The notes under the pieces: model-generated | Told to the model about the DNA's origin: nothing | The model's input: only the letters and a program-made list of their open reading frames with translations | Database searches by the model: none | Translations under genes and position numbers: made by a program | Origin: Gammaproteobacteria bacterium | Lineage (GTDB): Bacteria > Pseudomonadota > Gammaproteobacteria > DSM-16500 | Length of the DNA stretch: 64,000 bases | Direction of reading: 5' to 3' | NCBI GenBank assembly: GCA_013286215.1 | Contig: JABDGC010000002.1 | Span: 52,730-116,729, forward strand | Part shown: in pieces, positions 43,477 to 52,880 of the stretch | Layout: the number at the start of each line of letters is the position of its first letter | Numbering within the stretch: the first letter of the stretch is position 1

Positions 43477-45761
43477 TTAAAAAAATAATCATTCGGTTTC
43501 TAGGCTTTATTGGCCTGATCTGCTGCCTCAGCTATTTTATTTTGGCAACAGAGGTTGGCCTGAGCTTGCTCGTTGATTTAGGACGCTTATTTGTCCCCGG
43601 CCAGCTTACTTTTAATCAGCTAAAGGGTAGCTTGCTCTCAGGCATCTGTTTTCAGGATCTGTATTATAAAAATCAGGAAAACAGCTTAACGATCCAAAGC
43701 TTCAAGAGTCGCTGGCAACTGCAAACCCCGCTGACGCGGCCATTACTCGTTATTGGAACTGTGGAGATCACGAATGCAGCGATCAAGCTCGCGTTCAACC
43801 CAAGGCCTCGTGAAAGGCATGAATGGTCTTTTCCAATGCTGTGGCGTTTTTTTCAATATCTACGTTTGAATCACGTTCAGCTGACGCAGATTCAAGTCTT
43901 TCATAGACAGGAGTTACTTGTTGATATCCCGCATTTCAATTTCGGGCAAACGGGCATAAATGACTATGCAATGTTATTGCAAGGAAATGTGAATCATCAG
44001 CCCCTTTGGGGCAGGGGTAAACTCTATTTCAAAGAGGGTTACCCTTCTTTTGATAAAGTGGAACTACATTATGGAAAGTCAAGCCTTTCTCTGCAGGGGA
44101 AGCTTGCTGAACAGTGGAACTTACAAACCCACCTGACTATTCCGCAATTAAAAACAATTCTGCCTGAAGCCAAAGGGTTTCTGTCACTGCAAAGCAAGCT
44201 CAGCGGTACCCCTGAGCATCCTCAGCTTGCAGTGGAAGTAGAAACTCATCAATTGCAACTGGCAGATCATTCCTTCACCCTTCCCAAGCTAGCAATACAT
44301 GCGAATGCCTCCTTCAATAGTGCGAATTCCCTGCTCAATTTCAAGGTTGACTTTGACTCAAACAATAAAATTGTAGCACATATAAAGCTTCCCTCTTTAA
44401 AAGCATTCTCTGCGTTCTCTCAGCCGGTACAAGGAACAGGGACAGTCTCATTCCTTGATTTAACCGCATTCAATGCTTGGCTTCTTGATCGGTCTTTCGG
44501 TCTCTCAATTCGTCAAGGCAAACTAACGGGCTCTTTTCAAATTAAAGGGCCATTGAATCATCCGATTCTCAATTATGACTTCCTGCTAGCCGGCGGGGCA
44601 ATATCGTTAAACGAATTAAGTATGCGCATATCGGATCTCTATTTAAGGGCTCAGCAAAATGAGGGTCAAGAGATAAAGCTAGATGGTCATTTTAAGCTGG
44701 GTCAAGGAAGTGGCCAGCTCCAAGGGACAATGAATCCTATGGCAAAGCATCCTTACGCGCGTTTAAGCTTGACGGGGGATAATCTAGTATATAACACGGA
44801 TGAATATCAGGTGACTGCATCACCGCACTTGCAGTTAAACTTAAGCAATAAGACGCTCTACATAGAGGGCGATTTAATGATCCCAACAGCAAGCATTCAT
44901 CGTCAGGACTGGAGCACGGGCGTTGTTTTGCCTTCTGAACTTGTCTTTGTCGATGAACAAAAAAGCCCGAGCACAAATCTTTATGACAAGCTTGCTTTGA
45001 AGATTAAACTGGTGATAGCGAATAAGGTTGATATTCAATATGAAAATTTAAAGGCTCAATTAAAAGGCGGCCTTTTTATCACCAGCACTCCAGGAAATTC
45101 GCCAATTGTCACGGGGGTATTGTATACGTTAAACGGGCGCTATCGCGCGTATGGTCGACAACTGGATATTCAAAAAGGTCGTTTAATCTATGCAGGAAAT
45201 TTACTGACTAATCCTGGGTTGGATATCCGTGCAACTCAAAAAATAAAAACGATCGACAGCAATAATCTGTTTGACGTTTCACAGTCGGTTGGTGTTTTAG
45301 TGCGTGGAACTTTAAATAAACCGGTTGTTTCATTGTTTTCAGATCCTCCTGGTTTAACGCAGGGCGATATTTTGTCTTATTTAATCTTGAACCGGCCGCA
45401 ATCAGGAGCCTCCGAAGGGGCAAGTCTGGCTCTTTTAAGTGCCGCAACCAGCATGGTTGGCGGAGAGGATGCGGAAGGCTTGACTGACCAGCTTCAAAAC
45501 AAGCTACATCTGAGTGATTTAAGCATTGGCACCTCCGAATACGTAAATCCCTCTACTGGATTACCACAGCAGTCTACCACAGCAAATGTCGGTAAAAATT
45601 TTGGTTCGAAAATTTCCTTGCATTATAGCATCGCCTTGTTCGATCCAGTGTCGATCATTCGCATACGTTATAAAATCAATAACTATTTTGTTTTGCAATC
45701 AGAAACCAGTAGCTTAGAGAACGCGGGTGATTTGCTTTATCAAATTGAAAGTTTAGATTAA
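43473..45761 (+). CDS. tamB: TamB, translocation and assembly module protein
   Basis: 762 residues, start TTG at 43473 overlapping the tamA stop. An N-terminal membrane anchor (FLGFIGLICCLSYFILATEV) is followed by beta-rich repeats and the conserved C-terminal domain (GVLYTLNGRYRAYGRQLDIQ, NPGLDIRATQKI, PVVSLFSDPPGLTQGDILSY). E. coli TamB has about 1260 residues, so this one is much shorter but has both ends, pointing to a natural short form with fewer groove repeats rather than truncation. It bridges inner membrane and TamA, moving phospholipids. Confidence 0.9.
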   Translation: MIKKIIIRFLGFIGLICCLSYFILATEVGLSLLVDLGRLFVPGQLTFNQLKGSLLSGICFQDLYYKNQENSLTIQSFKSRWQLQTPLTRPLLVIGTVEITNAAIKLAFNPRPRERHEWSFPMLWRFFQYLRLNHVQLTQIQVFHRQELLVDIPHFNFGQTGINDYAMLLQGNVNHQPLWGRGKLYFKEGYPSFDKVELHYGKSSLSLQGKLAEQWNLQTHLTIPQLKTILPEAKGFLSLQSKLSGTPEHPQLAVEVETHQLQLADHSFTLPKLAIHANASFNSANSLLNFKVDFDSNNKIVAHIKLPSLKAFSAFSQPVQGTGTVSFLDLTAFNAWLLDRSFGLSIRQGKLTGSFQIKGPLNHPILNYDFLLAGGAISLNELSMRISDLYLRAQQNEGQEIKLDGHFKLGQGSGQLQGTMNPMAKHPYARLSLTGDNLVYNTDEYQVTASPHLQLNLSNKTLYIEGDLMIPTASIHRQDWSTGVVLPSELVFVDEQKSPSTNLYDKLALKIKLVIANKVDIQYENLKAQLKGGLFITSTPGNSPIVTGVLYTLNGRYRAYGRQLDIQKGRLIYAGNLLTNPGLDIRATQKIKTIDSNNLFDVSQSVGVLVRGTLNKPVVSLFSDPPGLTQGDILSYLILNRPQSGASEGASLALLSAATSMVGGEDAEGLTDQLQNKLHLSDLSIGTSEYVNPSTGLPQQSTTANVGKNFGSKISLHYSIALFDPVSIIRIRYKINNYFVLQSETSSLENAGDLLYQIESLD

Positions 45762-45908
45762 ATTTAAAACTAGCTTATGATTGCTGTTTACAATAACGTT
45801 GTTGAACATTCAGTTAAAATGCGTCACAATAGCTTGGTATTTAAGAATATTTATAATCTGCGGTTGCTCAAAGTCGCACTGCTTTTACTTTAAGTCAAAG
45901 GAGATAAC

Positions 45909-46223
45909 ATGTTAAAAAAATCAATGATGTTTATTGCTTTGGGGTTCGTGAGTGTTGCCTTATTAACAGGCTGTACTGCCTCACAAAGATCAGAAAGCAC
46001 GGGCCAATATGTGGATAGCAGTATAATCACCACTAAAGTAAAAACAAAACTTTTGGCGGATGACGGTGTTCATGGGTTGCCCATTACAGTAACAACGTAC
46101 AAAAACACCGTTCAACTGAGCGGCTTTGTAAATACGCCGCAACAAAAGGCAAGAGCCGAGAGCATTGCAAAATCAGTGGAAGGTGTTGCAACGGTACAAA
46201 ACGCGTTAATCGTTAAAAATTAA
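45909..46223 (+). CDS. BON-domain lipoprotein
   Basis: 104 residues. The signal ends with lipobox LLTGC (C22), so the mature protein is lipid-anchored. Residues about 38-102 form one BON domain (VDSSIITTKVKTKLLADDGV, TVQLSGFVNTPQQKARAESI, ATVQNALIV), as in OsmY/DolP relatives that bind phospholipid membranes. AAGGAG precedes the ATG. Alone on its strand; likely an envelope stress protein. Confidence 0.93.
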   Translation: MLKKSMMFIALGFVSVALLTGCTASQRSESTGQYVDSSIITTKVKTKLLADDGVHGLPITVTTYKNTVQLSGFVNTPQQKARAESIAKSVEGVATVQNALIVKN

Positions 46224-46380
46224 CGTGTGCGAAGTTGCATTTTAAATCGGAAAAATAATGGACGGAGGTCGGTCGTTTGAAGATTTCTTATGGCACCACC
46301 CACGTCCAAGTAGGCTATGGTCACTTACACAAACTGCTGTGTGCAGCCCCCAATAAGGTCAAAAAAGCTGTGGGTTCTGT

Positions 46381-46746
46381 CTAGATCTCACCGGCCTTTT
46401 TATTCAACGCTGAGGCTGGGAAGCGCTCATTAAAGTTATTTTCACTTTCTTGTTGAAGTTTTTTTCCATAAATAATTTGTTGTTTTCCCTCTTTAGTTAT
46501 TTTATCACCTTCAGCAATTAATTTTTCTCCTTTTGCTACTTGTGCTTCTCCTTCAGATATGAGGTTCATACCATTTTTTTGTTGGGCGATGCCTTTAGAA
46601 ACAAGTTGGTTTCCTTGATCCCAAGTATTACCTAACTCTTTAGCTTGATTAGAAGCAGAAAGCATTTTATCTCCTTTTGTAGGCGTATGCGCACAAGCAG
46701 CAAGGTAAAATGAGGCAAAAAGTAAGACAGCAAATTTAAATTTCAT
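46381..46746 (-). CDS. Repeat-containing lipoprotein
   Basis: 121 residues from the ATG at 46746 (MKFKFAVLLFASFYLAACAH); the longer start at 46776 would put ten residues before the signal. C18 in LAAC is the lipid site. The mature part is made of short helical repeats ending in 'K/EG' (GMNLISEGEAQVAKGEKLIA, EGDKITKEGKQ), which likely form a rod. Family not recognised. Convergent with the BON gene. Confidence 0.8.
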   Translation of the reverse strand: MKFKFAVLLFASFYLAACAHTPTKGDKMLSASNQAKELGNTWDQGNQLVSKGIAQQKNGMNLISEGEAQVAKGEKLIAEGDKITKEGKQQIIYGKKLQQESENNFNERFPASALNKKAGEI

Positions 46747-46861
46747 TTGGAAGCACCTTTTAATAAATATATCCATTAGTAATAGCGGAATTGATTCTTA
46801 TTTAGCTTCAGTATAGGCCTAATAGACAATAAATGATAGCATACCTTTGTTTAGCTCATTA

Positions 46862-47002
46862 CAGCAGGTGCGTGAAATTGCTAGGGCATGGATAGTCGAT
46901 TACAACGAACAACGACCTCATGATGCATTAGACGGCATGACACCAACTGCTTTTTGTGAGATGATTTCCGCTGGAAACTCTAATTTAGAACTGTGTGCTT
47001 GA
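46862..47002 (+). pseudogene. C-terminal fragment of an IS3-type transposase (rve domain)
   Basis: 47 codons read QQVREIARAWIVDYNEQRPH then DALDGMTPTAFCEMI and stop at 47002. The part W-x-x-x-Y-N-x-x-R-P-H-x-A-L is the end of rve-type transposases of the IS3 group. Upstream (F-S-S-L) it still fits, then breaks. No start codon and no inverted repeats are seen, so it is a relic. It fills the gap before the next gene. Confidence 0.8.
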
Positions 47003-47066
47003 TGGGGAAGCTTACGCCTCCTTACTATTGCTTAAAATATTATCAATCGACAGGGGTTGAAGATTT

Positions 47067-48539
47067 ATGAATCTGCGCGCAATGAAAAAAGATAATCAGA
47101 GAGAGGAAATTGTCCTAACTATTTATTTTAGCGGCACAGGGCATGAGATTGAAGAACAATTCAATCTAGGCAGTTTTCTTTATGCGAATAATACTCAAAA
47201 TGATAAGCAAATGCGCCTGGGTTTTTCAGGCTGCGGCATAACTCATGGCTTAAGCGGCATTTTCTTTGGTACGGGTTTAAACGAACAATGCCAAGTTGTA
47301 AAAAAACAGGTTCTTGACCTGATTAAGCAAGGCAAAAAAGTTAAATTGAATTGCTATGGACATAGTCGTGGTGGGATCGCTGCTTTATTGTTAACAAAGA
47401 TGCTGGGCGATTTTGATGAGGATATTCTGGAAATCAATCTAGCACTTTTAGATACTGTTCCAGGTAATTTATTGGTGACACAAAAAATAGACTTTTTAGG
47501 GCAGACTTTAGCAAATCAAGCAATGGATTTATCAAAATGCCATAATTTAAAGAGGGTGTTATCTTTATATACTAACGTTCCCCTTGCAGATTTGGCTGCG
47601 CATGCACCCTTGTTCCCGAAATATCCTAAAAAAACTCAAATGGAAGAAGATGTCTTGCCAGGCTGTCATTCAGGGGTGCAGTATCAAACAGTATTTTCCG
47701 ATGAGGTAAATTTTAGAAATGAGCAATCTTTGCTTACTTTTGCTTACATTAGTAAGTTTTTAAAGGATTGCGGGACAGCACTTGAGTTTTTAGGAAAGCG
47801 TTTTTTTAATCGAGGCACTGAAGTTCAACTTGAGGATGCTGCCGTTTTAAAATCAATCTACGAACGTGAAAAACAAAAACTGGTTCCAAGCTCAAAGGCC
47901 GGACATTCTTACCGATCTGTAAAAATAAAAACGGATCCTGCTCAGCGTTATTTGAACAGACAACACCGAGAAATTGTGCAAGAGAGTAAAGTAGATGCTG
48001 AACTGATAGATGCTGACCAAGCTTATGCGCTTAGCATAGAGCCTCCTCTTTCTCCGAGAATTGCGCGTCCTGTGATAGCTTATAGTGAGCCTGATATGGC
48101 GGGTCTTTTTAACGACTTTTTAACTGACCTGTTGAAAGGCATGTCTAAAGAAAGTAAAGCCTCTGCGAAAGGCACTCTTGTTACAAGGTTGCAGTCTGAG
48201 GTTGTTCAGCTTGTGGATAAGCAGGCTTTAAAAAATGCGTTGCGTAATGCACTCGCTTTGGTTTTGCAAAGAGACCGTTATGCTTACTCCTTATTTTCAA
48301 CAACCACAACAGGCTATGTTGCAAGAGACTTGCTACGCCAGAAAAAATATCAAACGCTGGCTGATCTTGTTCAAGGTTCGGCAAATCATCAGCTGCGCTA
48401 CCGCGATTTACGCATGTTTGTTCTGGGCGAAAATAATGAGAGTTATTTTAACGCAAGAAATCGTGATCGCACTTATAAAACGTTGCAAGATTCGGCTCTT
48501 ACAAAAGATAATTTAAGCGCTTATCTGACAATAAAATAA
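47067..48539 (+). CDS. Alpha/beta-hydrolase-like protein, possible secreted effector
   Basis: 490 residues. An N-terminal segment VLTIYFSGTGHEI and the nucleophile elbow NCYGHSRGGIAALL (G-H-S-R-G-G, S near 105) point to a lipase/alpha-beta hydrolase fold; LALLDTVPGN may give the acid. The C-terminal ~200 residues are helical without known motif. No signal peptide is present. Similar GHSRGG proteins occur among Legionella Dot/Icm substrates, but no classical secretion signal can be proven by reading. The bases between the transposase relic and the ATG hold no clear promoter. Confidence 0.6.
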   Translation: MNLRAMKKDNQREEIVLTIYFSGTGHEIEEQFNLGSFLYANNTQNDKQMRLGFSGCGITHGLSGIFFGTGLNEQCQVVKKQVLDLIKQGKKVKLNCYGHSRGGIAALLLTKMLGDFDEDILEINLALLDTVPGNLLVTQKIDFLGQTLANQAMDLSKCHNLKRVLSLYTNVPLADLAAHAPLFPKYPKKTQMEEDVLPGCHSGVQYQTVFSDEVNFRNEQSLLTFAYISKFLKDCGTALEFLGKRFFNRGTEVQLEDAAVLKSIYEREKQKLVPSSKAGHSYRSVKIKTDPAQRYLNRQHREIVQESKVDAELIDADQAYALSIEPPLSPRIARPVIAYSEPDMAGLFNDFLTDLLKGMSKESKASAKGTLVTRLQSEVVQLVDKQALKNALRNALALVLQRDRYAYSLFSTTTTGYVARDLLRQKKYQTLADLVQGSANHQLRYRDLRMFVLGENNESYFNARNRDRTYKTLQDSALTKDNLSAYLTIK

Positions 48540-48603
48540 TGATCGGATCATATAATTGTTTTCTTCATTATTACAACCAACCTGGCTTACCCCCTTCTGC
48601 AAA

Positions 48604-48623
48604 GCTAATAATAATTTATTAGC
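48604..48623. terminator. Possible bidirectional hairpin between convergent genes
   Basis: GCTAATAA-TAAT-TTATTAGC is a perfect 8-bp inverted repeat with a 4-base loop, 64 bp after the hydrolase gene and 33 bp before the 3' end of the GNAT gene. It is AT-rich with no clear U-run, so its strength as a terminator is doubtful. Confidence 0.3.
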
Positions 48624-48656
48624 CTTCAAAAGGAGGTTCCATCAGCATTTTAAGCT

Positions 48657-49424
48657 TTATAATTTAAAATGATTAGACTGAGTTACCACCTTAGATGGAG
48701 TTCCGCCGCCCTTATTGAGCATTTTATAGGCGGCGTATAGGCCAATGCCCGATATTAAGGCGCCTATCCCATATCGTACAGCTTGGTTTTTCCAAGATTT
48801 CTGCTGCTGAAGCTTTGCAATGTTCCCATAGTAAATATATCTTGCTGCCCCAAACTTATGATTTACTTGCATGTTAGTGGCTAATCCAACAGCCTCTAAT
48901 ACTTTTCTAGAAAAATCATGATCAACGCGTGTGGTAGCAGTAATTTTACTAAATGCACAACCATCAAGCTTATAGTTTCGCCTCACTATTTCAGGCGCAT
49001 AATGATTAACAACTGCAGAAACTGCTTCTGTTCCAATACCTTGATTCCAGAATTTCTTGTGGAATAAGTAAGCAAGTTCAGCTACTCCGTTTCCTTCATC
49101 ACTTCGGCCAAGCACAATATGGCCAATAAATTCGCCTGTTTTTTTGTCAAAAACAGTTAATCCGTTAAAGGGGTCATTTCTTCCCCAACGCTCAACCCAT
49201 CCTTTAATACGGGCTTCTATTGCTGCTCGATCTGTGTGGGGTTTTCCACTTGCATATTTTTTCATGACCTCGCTGTCTGAAAATAAATTTAGGTAATACT
49301 CAACATCAGCTAAAGTAACTGAACGAATCGTTAGTCTAGGGGTATCGATCAAAACCGATAGTTGATCTTCATCATCAAGATTGAATTGCATTTGTACTTG
49401 TTCAGCAGCTAATTTTTTAGGCAT
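48657..49424 (-). CDS. GNAT protein with a C-terminal membrane segment
   Basis: 255 residues. Residues 28-190 are a GNAT of the acetyltransf_3 type (RLTIRSVTLADVEYYLNLFS, ELAYLFHKKFWNQGIGTEAV with the loop N-Q-G-I-G, and FSRKVLEAVG). Residues about 222-240 (YGIGALISGIGLYAAYKML) form one hydrophobic helix, followed by a short tail. Tail-anchored GNATs are uncommon in bacteria; a tail anchor might serve in the bacterial membrane or in a host membrane if exported. The target is unknown. It stands alone on the minus strand. Confidence 0.8.
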   Translation of the reverse strand: MPKKLAAEQVQMQFNLDDEDQLSVLIDTPRLTIRSVTLADVEYYLNLFSDSEVMKKYASGKPHTDRAAIEARIKGWVERWGRNDPFNGLTVFDKKTGEFIGHIVLGRSDEGNGVAELAYLFHKKFWNQGIGTEAVSAVVNHYAPEIVRRNYKLDGCAFSKITATTRVDHDFSRKVLEAVGLATNMQVNHKFGAARYIYYGNIAKLQQQKSWKNQAVRYGIGALISGIGLYAAYKMLNKGGGTPSKVVTQSNHFKL

Positions 49425-49550
49425 TGGCTTCTCTCGCTAAGTTTCTTCAAACGACCGTTATTTTACCCCCCCATGTTAACCCGTTGTTCTGTTTGAAAGA
49501 ATATGATACAACCGATTGCTCCTTAAAGCGATCATCAAAAAAGGAATTTT

Positions 49551-49655
49551 ATGAATATAAAATTTAAATTAGCAGGAACCATTGAGGTCAATAGAATAGG
49601 CTACGGGGCAATGCAATTAACTGGCCCGACGTTATTTGGTGAAAACCATGAGTAA
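49551..49655 (+). pseudogene. N-terminal stub of an aldo/keto reductase
   Basis: 35 codons: MNIKFKLAGTIEVNRIGYGA then MQLTGPTLFGENHE and stop. V-N-R-x-G-Y-G-A-M-x-L-T-G-P is the start of many aldo/keto reductases (usually ~280 residues). The rest is lost, and the start of the permease is 3-8 bp before its stop. Good upstream AAGGA. So a deletion has joined the start of this gene to the permease, which may now use its promoter. Confidence 0.7.
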
Positions 49656-50934
49656 TATAAGTTCAAATTCGAGAGTTTCACTATTAGCTGCCATTGCTAT
49701 TGGTATCGGCGGCATGATAGGCGCTGGAATATTTTCTATCTTGGGCGTCGTAGCTCAAGCCTCGGGTGCCGCGATGTGGCTCTCGTTTCTGATTGGCGGT
49801 GTAATCGCGCTATTTTCAACTTATTCCTATGCAAAGTTGGGTGCAAAATTTCCCACGGCAGGTGGTGCCGTTGAGTTTCTAGTGAGAGGATGGGGCAGGG
49901 GTGCGATGAGTGGTGGTATCAACTTATTTATGTGGATAGGTTATATCATTTCTATTGCACTCTATGCGCAAGGGTTTTCCGCCTATTGCATGACTTTTTT
50001 CACTAATGCGCCGACGTTATTCTTATCTAAGAGCATTGCCTGCGGAATTGTGGTGTTTTTCATGATAATTAATATGCTTGGCGCAGGTTCTGTTGGCAAA
50101 GCAGAGGTGGTTATTGTAGCCATTAAAGTAAGCATCCTCTTGCTTTTCGCAGGAGTAGGTTTATTTTTTATCCAACCAGAGAATCTTGCTATATCGGCTT
50201 GGAGTGGTATCGACAACATATTTTTTGGGGCAGGTGTACTCTTTATAGGTTATGAGGGTTTTGGCCTTATAACGAACGCGGCGGCTGATATGGATAGCCC
50301 CACTACAATGCTGCCAAAAGCCTTATATCTCAGTGTGCTAATAGTCATAGCCATCTATCTGGCAGTTTCAATCACAGTGATTGGCAATCTTTCTATTAGC
50401 GAGATTTATTCTTCCGGAGACTTCGCCTTGGCGCAAGCGGCCAAGCCGTTTTTAGGTGAAATAGGCTTCAAGCTAATCGCTATTGCAGCCTTATTTTCGA
50501 CAGCTTCAGCTATTAATGCCACGCTTTTTGGCGCGGCCAATGTTTGTTACATGGTTGCCCGCGATGGAGAGCTACCAAAAGTATTTGCACGAACAGAATG
50601 GAGAGGGGCCACTGGCGGACTATTTATTACCACACTCCTTGTCCTTATTTTTATCCTCTTCTTTGATTTAGCGGGAGTGACCATGATGGGTAGTGGAGCA
50701 TTTCTGTTAATTTATGCTGCAGTGAATGCGGGGCATCTAAGAATCTTGTCACAGACCGGAGCGAGAAAATCATTGATTATTACCTCATTAATGCTTTGCT
50801 TGGTTTTGTTTTGCACGCTTGAGGTTTATACTTTCCATCATTCTCCGGTAGCTGTATATACTATGATGGCATTACTAATAATGTCCTTTGCTATAGAAAG
50901 AATGTTGTATTTTAAAAGGCAGGGTGTTTCTTAG
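49648..50934 (+). CDS. APC-family amino-acid permease
   Basis: 428 residues from the ATG at 49648 (MSNISSNSRVSLLAAIAIGI). About twelve hydrophobic segments; AIAIGIGGMIGAGIFSILG in the first one is the substrate-binding G-x-G-x-I-G-A-G-I-F motif of the APC family, and FIGYEGFGLITNAAADM fits helix 6. It would exchange or import amino acids or polyamines with protons. Its start overlaps the aldo/keto reductase stub, so translation may be coupled to that short peptide. Confidence 0.88.
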   Translation: MSNISSNSRVSLLAAIAIGIGGMIGAGIFSILGVVAQASGAAMWLSFLIGGVIALFSTYSYAKLGAKFPTAGGAVEFLVRGWGRGAMSGGINLFMWIGYIISIALYAQGFSAYCMTFFTNAPTLFLSKSIACGIVVFFMIINMLGAGSVGKAEVVIVAIKVSILLLFAGVGLFFIQPENLAISAWSGIDNIFFGAGVLFIGYEGFGLITNAAADMDSPTTMLPKALYLSVLIVIAIYLAVSITVIGNLSISEIYSSGDFALAQAAKPFLGEIGFKLIAIAALFSTASAINATLFGAANVCYMVARDGELPKVFARTEWRGATGGLFITTLLVLIFILFFDLAGVTMMGSGAFLLIYAAVNAGHLRILSQTGARKSLIITSLMLCLVLFCTLEVYTFHHSPVAVYTMMALLIMSFAIERMLYFKRQGVS

Positions 50935-51064
50935 TTCGAAGCCTTATTAAGGAGGCCTATTCTGCAGCTTTATAAGGAATTAGATGCTTCCGAGGATAAA
51001 GGAGCATTTCTTGCTGCTAGGCAATATAGAAATAGAGTGTTTAAGCAATAGGCAGAATTTATTT

Positions 51065-51724
51065 ATGACAAGAACGATTAATACCACAGAGAAATATCCA
51101 ATTAAGCAATCCGACGGGAATGCTTGGCCACACACTATTTTTTTGAAAAACGTCATCAATCAACCTAATATTCATATTGGCGATTATACCTATTTTAATG
51201 ATTTTAGACTGCCTGTAGACGACGTGCGGAAATTACTGGCTCCGTACATGCACCCTGTCGTTCCTGAGCAATTGATCATTGGGAAATTCGTGCAAATTGC
51301 GCACGGGGTGCAATTTATTACCAGCAGTGCTAACCATCAAATGGATGGTTTTAGTACCTATCCTTTTGCCGTATTCGGTGAGCCTTGGTCTAGCAGCTAT
51401 CAGGCAAAATGGCCGAACAAGGGCAATACCCTTGTGGGCAATGATGTCTGGATTGGGCACGAAGCCTTAATCATGCCGGGGGTTTCCATTGGTGATGGCG
51501 CAATTATTGCATCACGTAGCGTAGTAACCAAAAATGTTGAGCCTTACACCCTTGTTGCTGGTAACGCAGCTAAGATCATCCGCAAGCGATTTGATGATGA
51601 AACCATTGCGAATTTGCTAAAGATAAAATGGTGGAATTGGCCCATTGAAGTGATCAATAAAAACATTGCCGCGATTGTTAGTGCTGACATCGAGATGTTG
51701 AAATCAGTTGACTCGACAAAGTGA
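51065..51724 (+). CDS. CatB-like xenobiotic acetyltransferase (hexapeptide fold)
   Basis: 219 residues from the ATG at 51065 (MTRTINTTEKYP); an ATG at 50984 adds 27 residues of unlikely composition. It shows left-handed helix repeats (IGKFVQIAHGVQFITSSANHQM with the catalytic His in S-A-N-H-Q, LVGNDVWIGHEALIMPGVSI, GAIIASRSVVTKNVEPYTLV, GNAAKIIRKRF). These fit the Vat/CatB xenobiotic acetyltransferases that inactivate streptogramins or chloramphenicol; the actual substrate is not known. Follows the permease, 130 bp after its stop. Confidence 0.88.
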   Translation: MTRTINTTEKYPIKQSDGNAWPHTIFLKNVINQPNIHIGDYTYFNDFRLPVDDVRKLLAPYMHPVVPEQLIIGKFVQIAHGVQFITSSANHQMDGFSTYPFAVFGEPWSSSYQAKWPNKGNTLVGNDVWIGHEALIMPGVSIGDGAIIASRSVVTKNVEPYTLVAGNAAKIIRKRFDDETIANLLKIKWWNWPIEVINKNIAAIVSADIEMLKSVDSTK

Positions 51725-51743
51725 ATATGGGGTTTGGTAATTA

Positions 51744-52718
51744 ATGAATATTCAAGCTGTAGATCATTTGAAAATCCAGGTTTTAGTCGATAATGTAACA
51801 GACAGCCTTTCTAGCGTCCCAGAAAATGTTACGCATGAAATGGCCTATCTTAGAAAGAGCGGTATGAAAGAATTATCCGGTGAGTGCCTCTGTTGTGGCG
51901 CCCACGGCCTTTCGCTCTTAATTACAGCTTCACGGGGAAATATTGAGCACAGTCTTTTGTTCGATGCAGGGCCTGAGGGCGAGGTTTTTGCAAGGAATGT
52001 GCATAAATTGAACGCTCCTCTTGGCGCTGTTGAGGCCGTCGTTTTATCGCATGGACATTGGGATCACGCAGGTGGGTTTCTAACCGCAGTTGATTTAATT
52101 AAGGGCCAAAATAATGGAGAAGAGGTGGTTTTTCACCTTAATCCAGGTATGTTTTATCAACGGGCGACAACCACTCATAAGGGCGAAATCTGTCCCTTTA
52201 AAAAGGTGCCTGCTGTAAAAGAACTAGAGCAAAAAGGAGCAGTTGTCGTCAATTCGAATGAGCCACGTTTTTTATTGGACGCTATGTTTTATTTGAGCGG
52301 TGAGATTCCTCGTGTTACCGAATATGAAAAAGGGTTTCCAGGACATGTAAGGCAAACATCGAGTGGTGAATGGGAAGACGATCCTTGGATTTTGGATGAA
52401 CGATTTTTAGTGGTTCATATTCGTGATAAAGGTCTTGTGGTTTTTTCTGCCTGTTCTCACGCTGGAATTATCAATGTATTAAAATACGCACAAAAATTAT
52501 TTCCAGCGCTACCTTTATATGCTGTAATGGGTGGTTTCCATTTATCGGGCCGTTCCGTGGAAGAAATTATTCCCCAAACAGTAACCGACATGAAACCATT
52601 TGATTTGCAGATGATTATACCTGCCCATTGCACAGGTTGGAGGGCGGTAAGTGCTTTAGGAAGCCTATTTGGCGATAGAGTTGTTCCTTCCGCCGTAGGG
52701 CGCATATATGATTTTTGA
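51744..52718 (+). CDS. MBL-fold metallohydrolase
   Basis: 324 residues with SHGHWDHAGGF (H-x-H-x-D-H, about residue 100), FSACSHAGIINVLKYA (His 3) and MGGFHLSGRS, IIPAHCTGW (last His), giving the two-metal centre. The pattern V-F-S-A-C-S-H-A-G is typical of the dihydropterin/RFA-P-synthase-like MBL group (COG1237). The reaction here is unknown. It starts 20 bp after the acetyltransferase. Confidence 0.85.
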   Translation: MNIQAVDHLKIQVLVDNVTDSLSSVPENVTHEMAYLRKSGMKELSGECLCCGAHGLSLLITASRGNIEHSLLFDAGPEGEVFARNVHKLNAPLGAVEAVVLSHGHWDHAGGFLTAVDLIKGQNNGEEVVFHLNPGMFYQRATTTHKGEICPFKKVPAVKELEQKGAVVVNSNEPRFLLDAMFYLSGEIPRVTEYEKGFPGHVRQTSSGEWEDDPWILDERFLVVHIRDKGLVVFSACSHAGIINVLKYAQKLFPALPLYAVMGGFHLSGRSVEEIIPQTVTDMKPFDLQMIIPAHCTGWRAVSALGSLFGDRVVPSAVGRIYDF

Positions 52719-52880
52719 GAATATGCGGAATAAAGGTCTTCGCCTTGTTTTCGCTTTTAATAGCACCTTGGCCGATCGTTTTCAAGTCGTTATAGCAAAA
52801 ATTATTTTAAAACTTCAGCCAAGCTATATTGCCCGTAAGCCAGGTGATATATCGACTATCTGTGATGAGCTGGGTTATTC

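Noticed and set aside
46224..46380. An open frame of about 35 codons (SYGTTHVQVGYGHLHKLL)
   Set aside because: No start with a ribosome site and no family match; too short to support.
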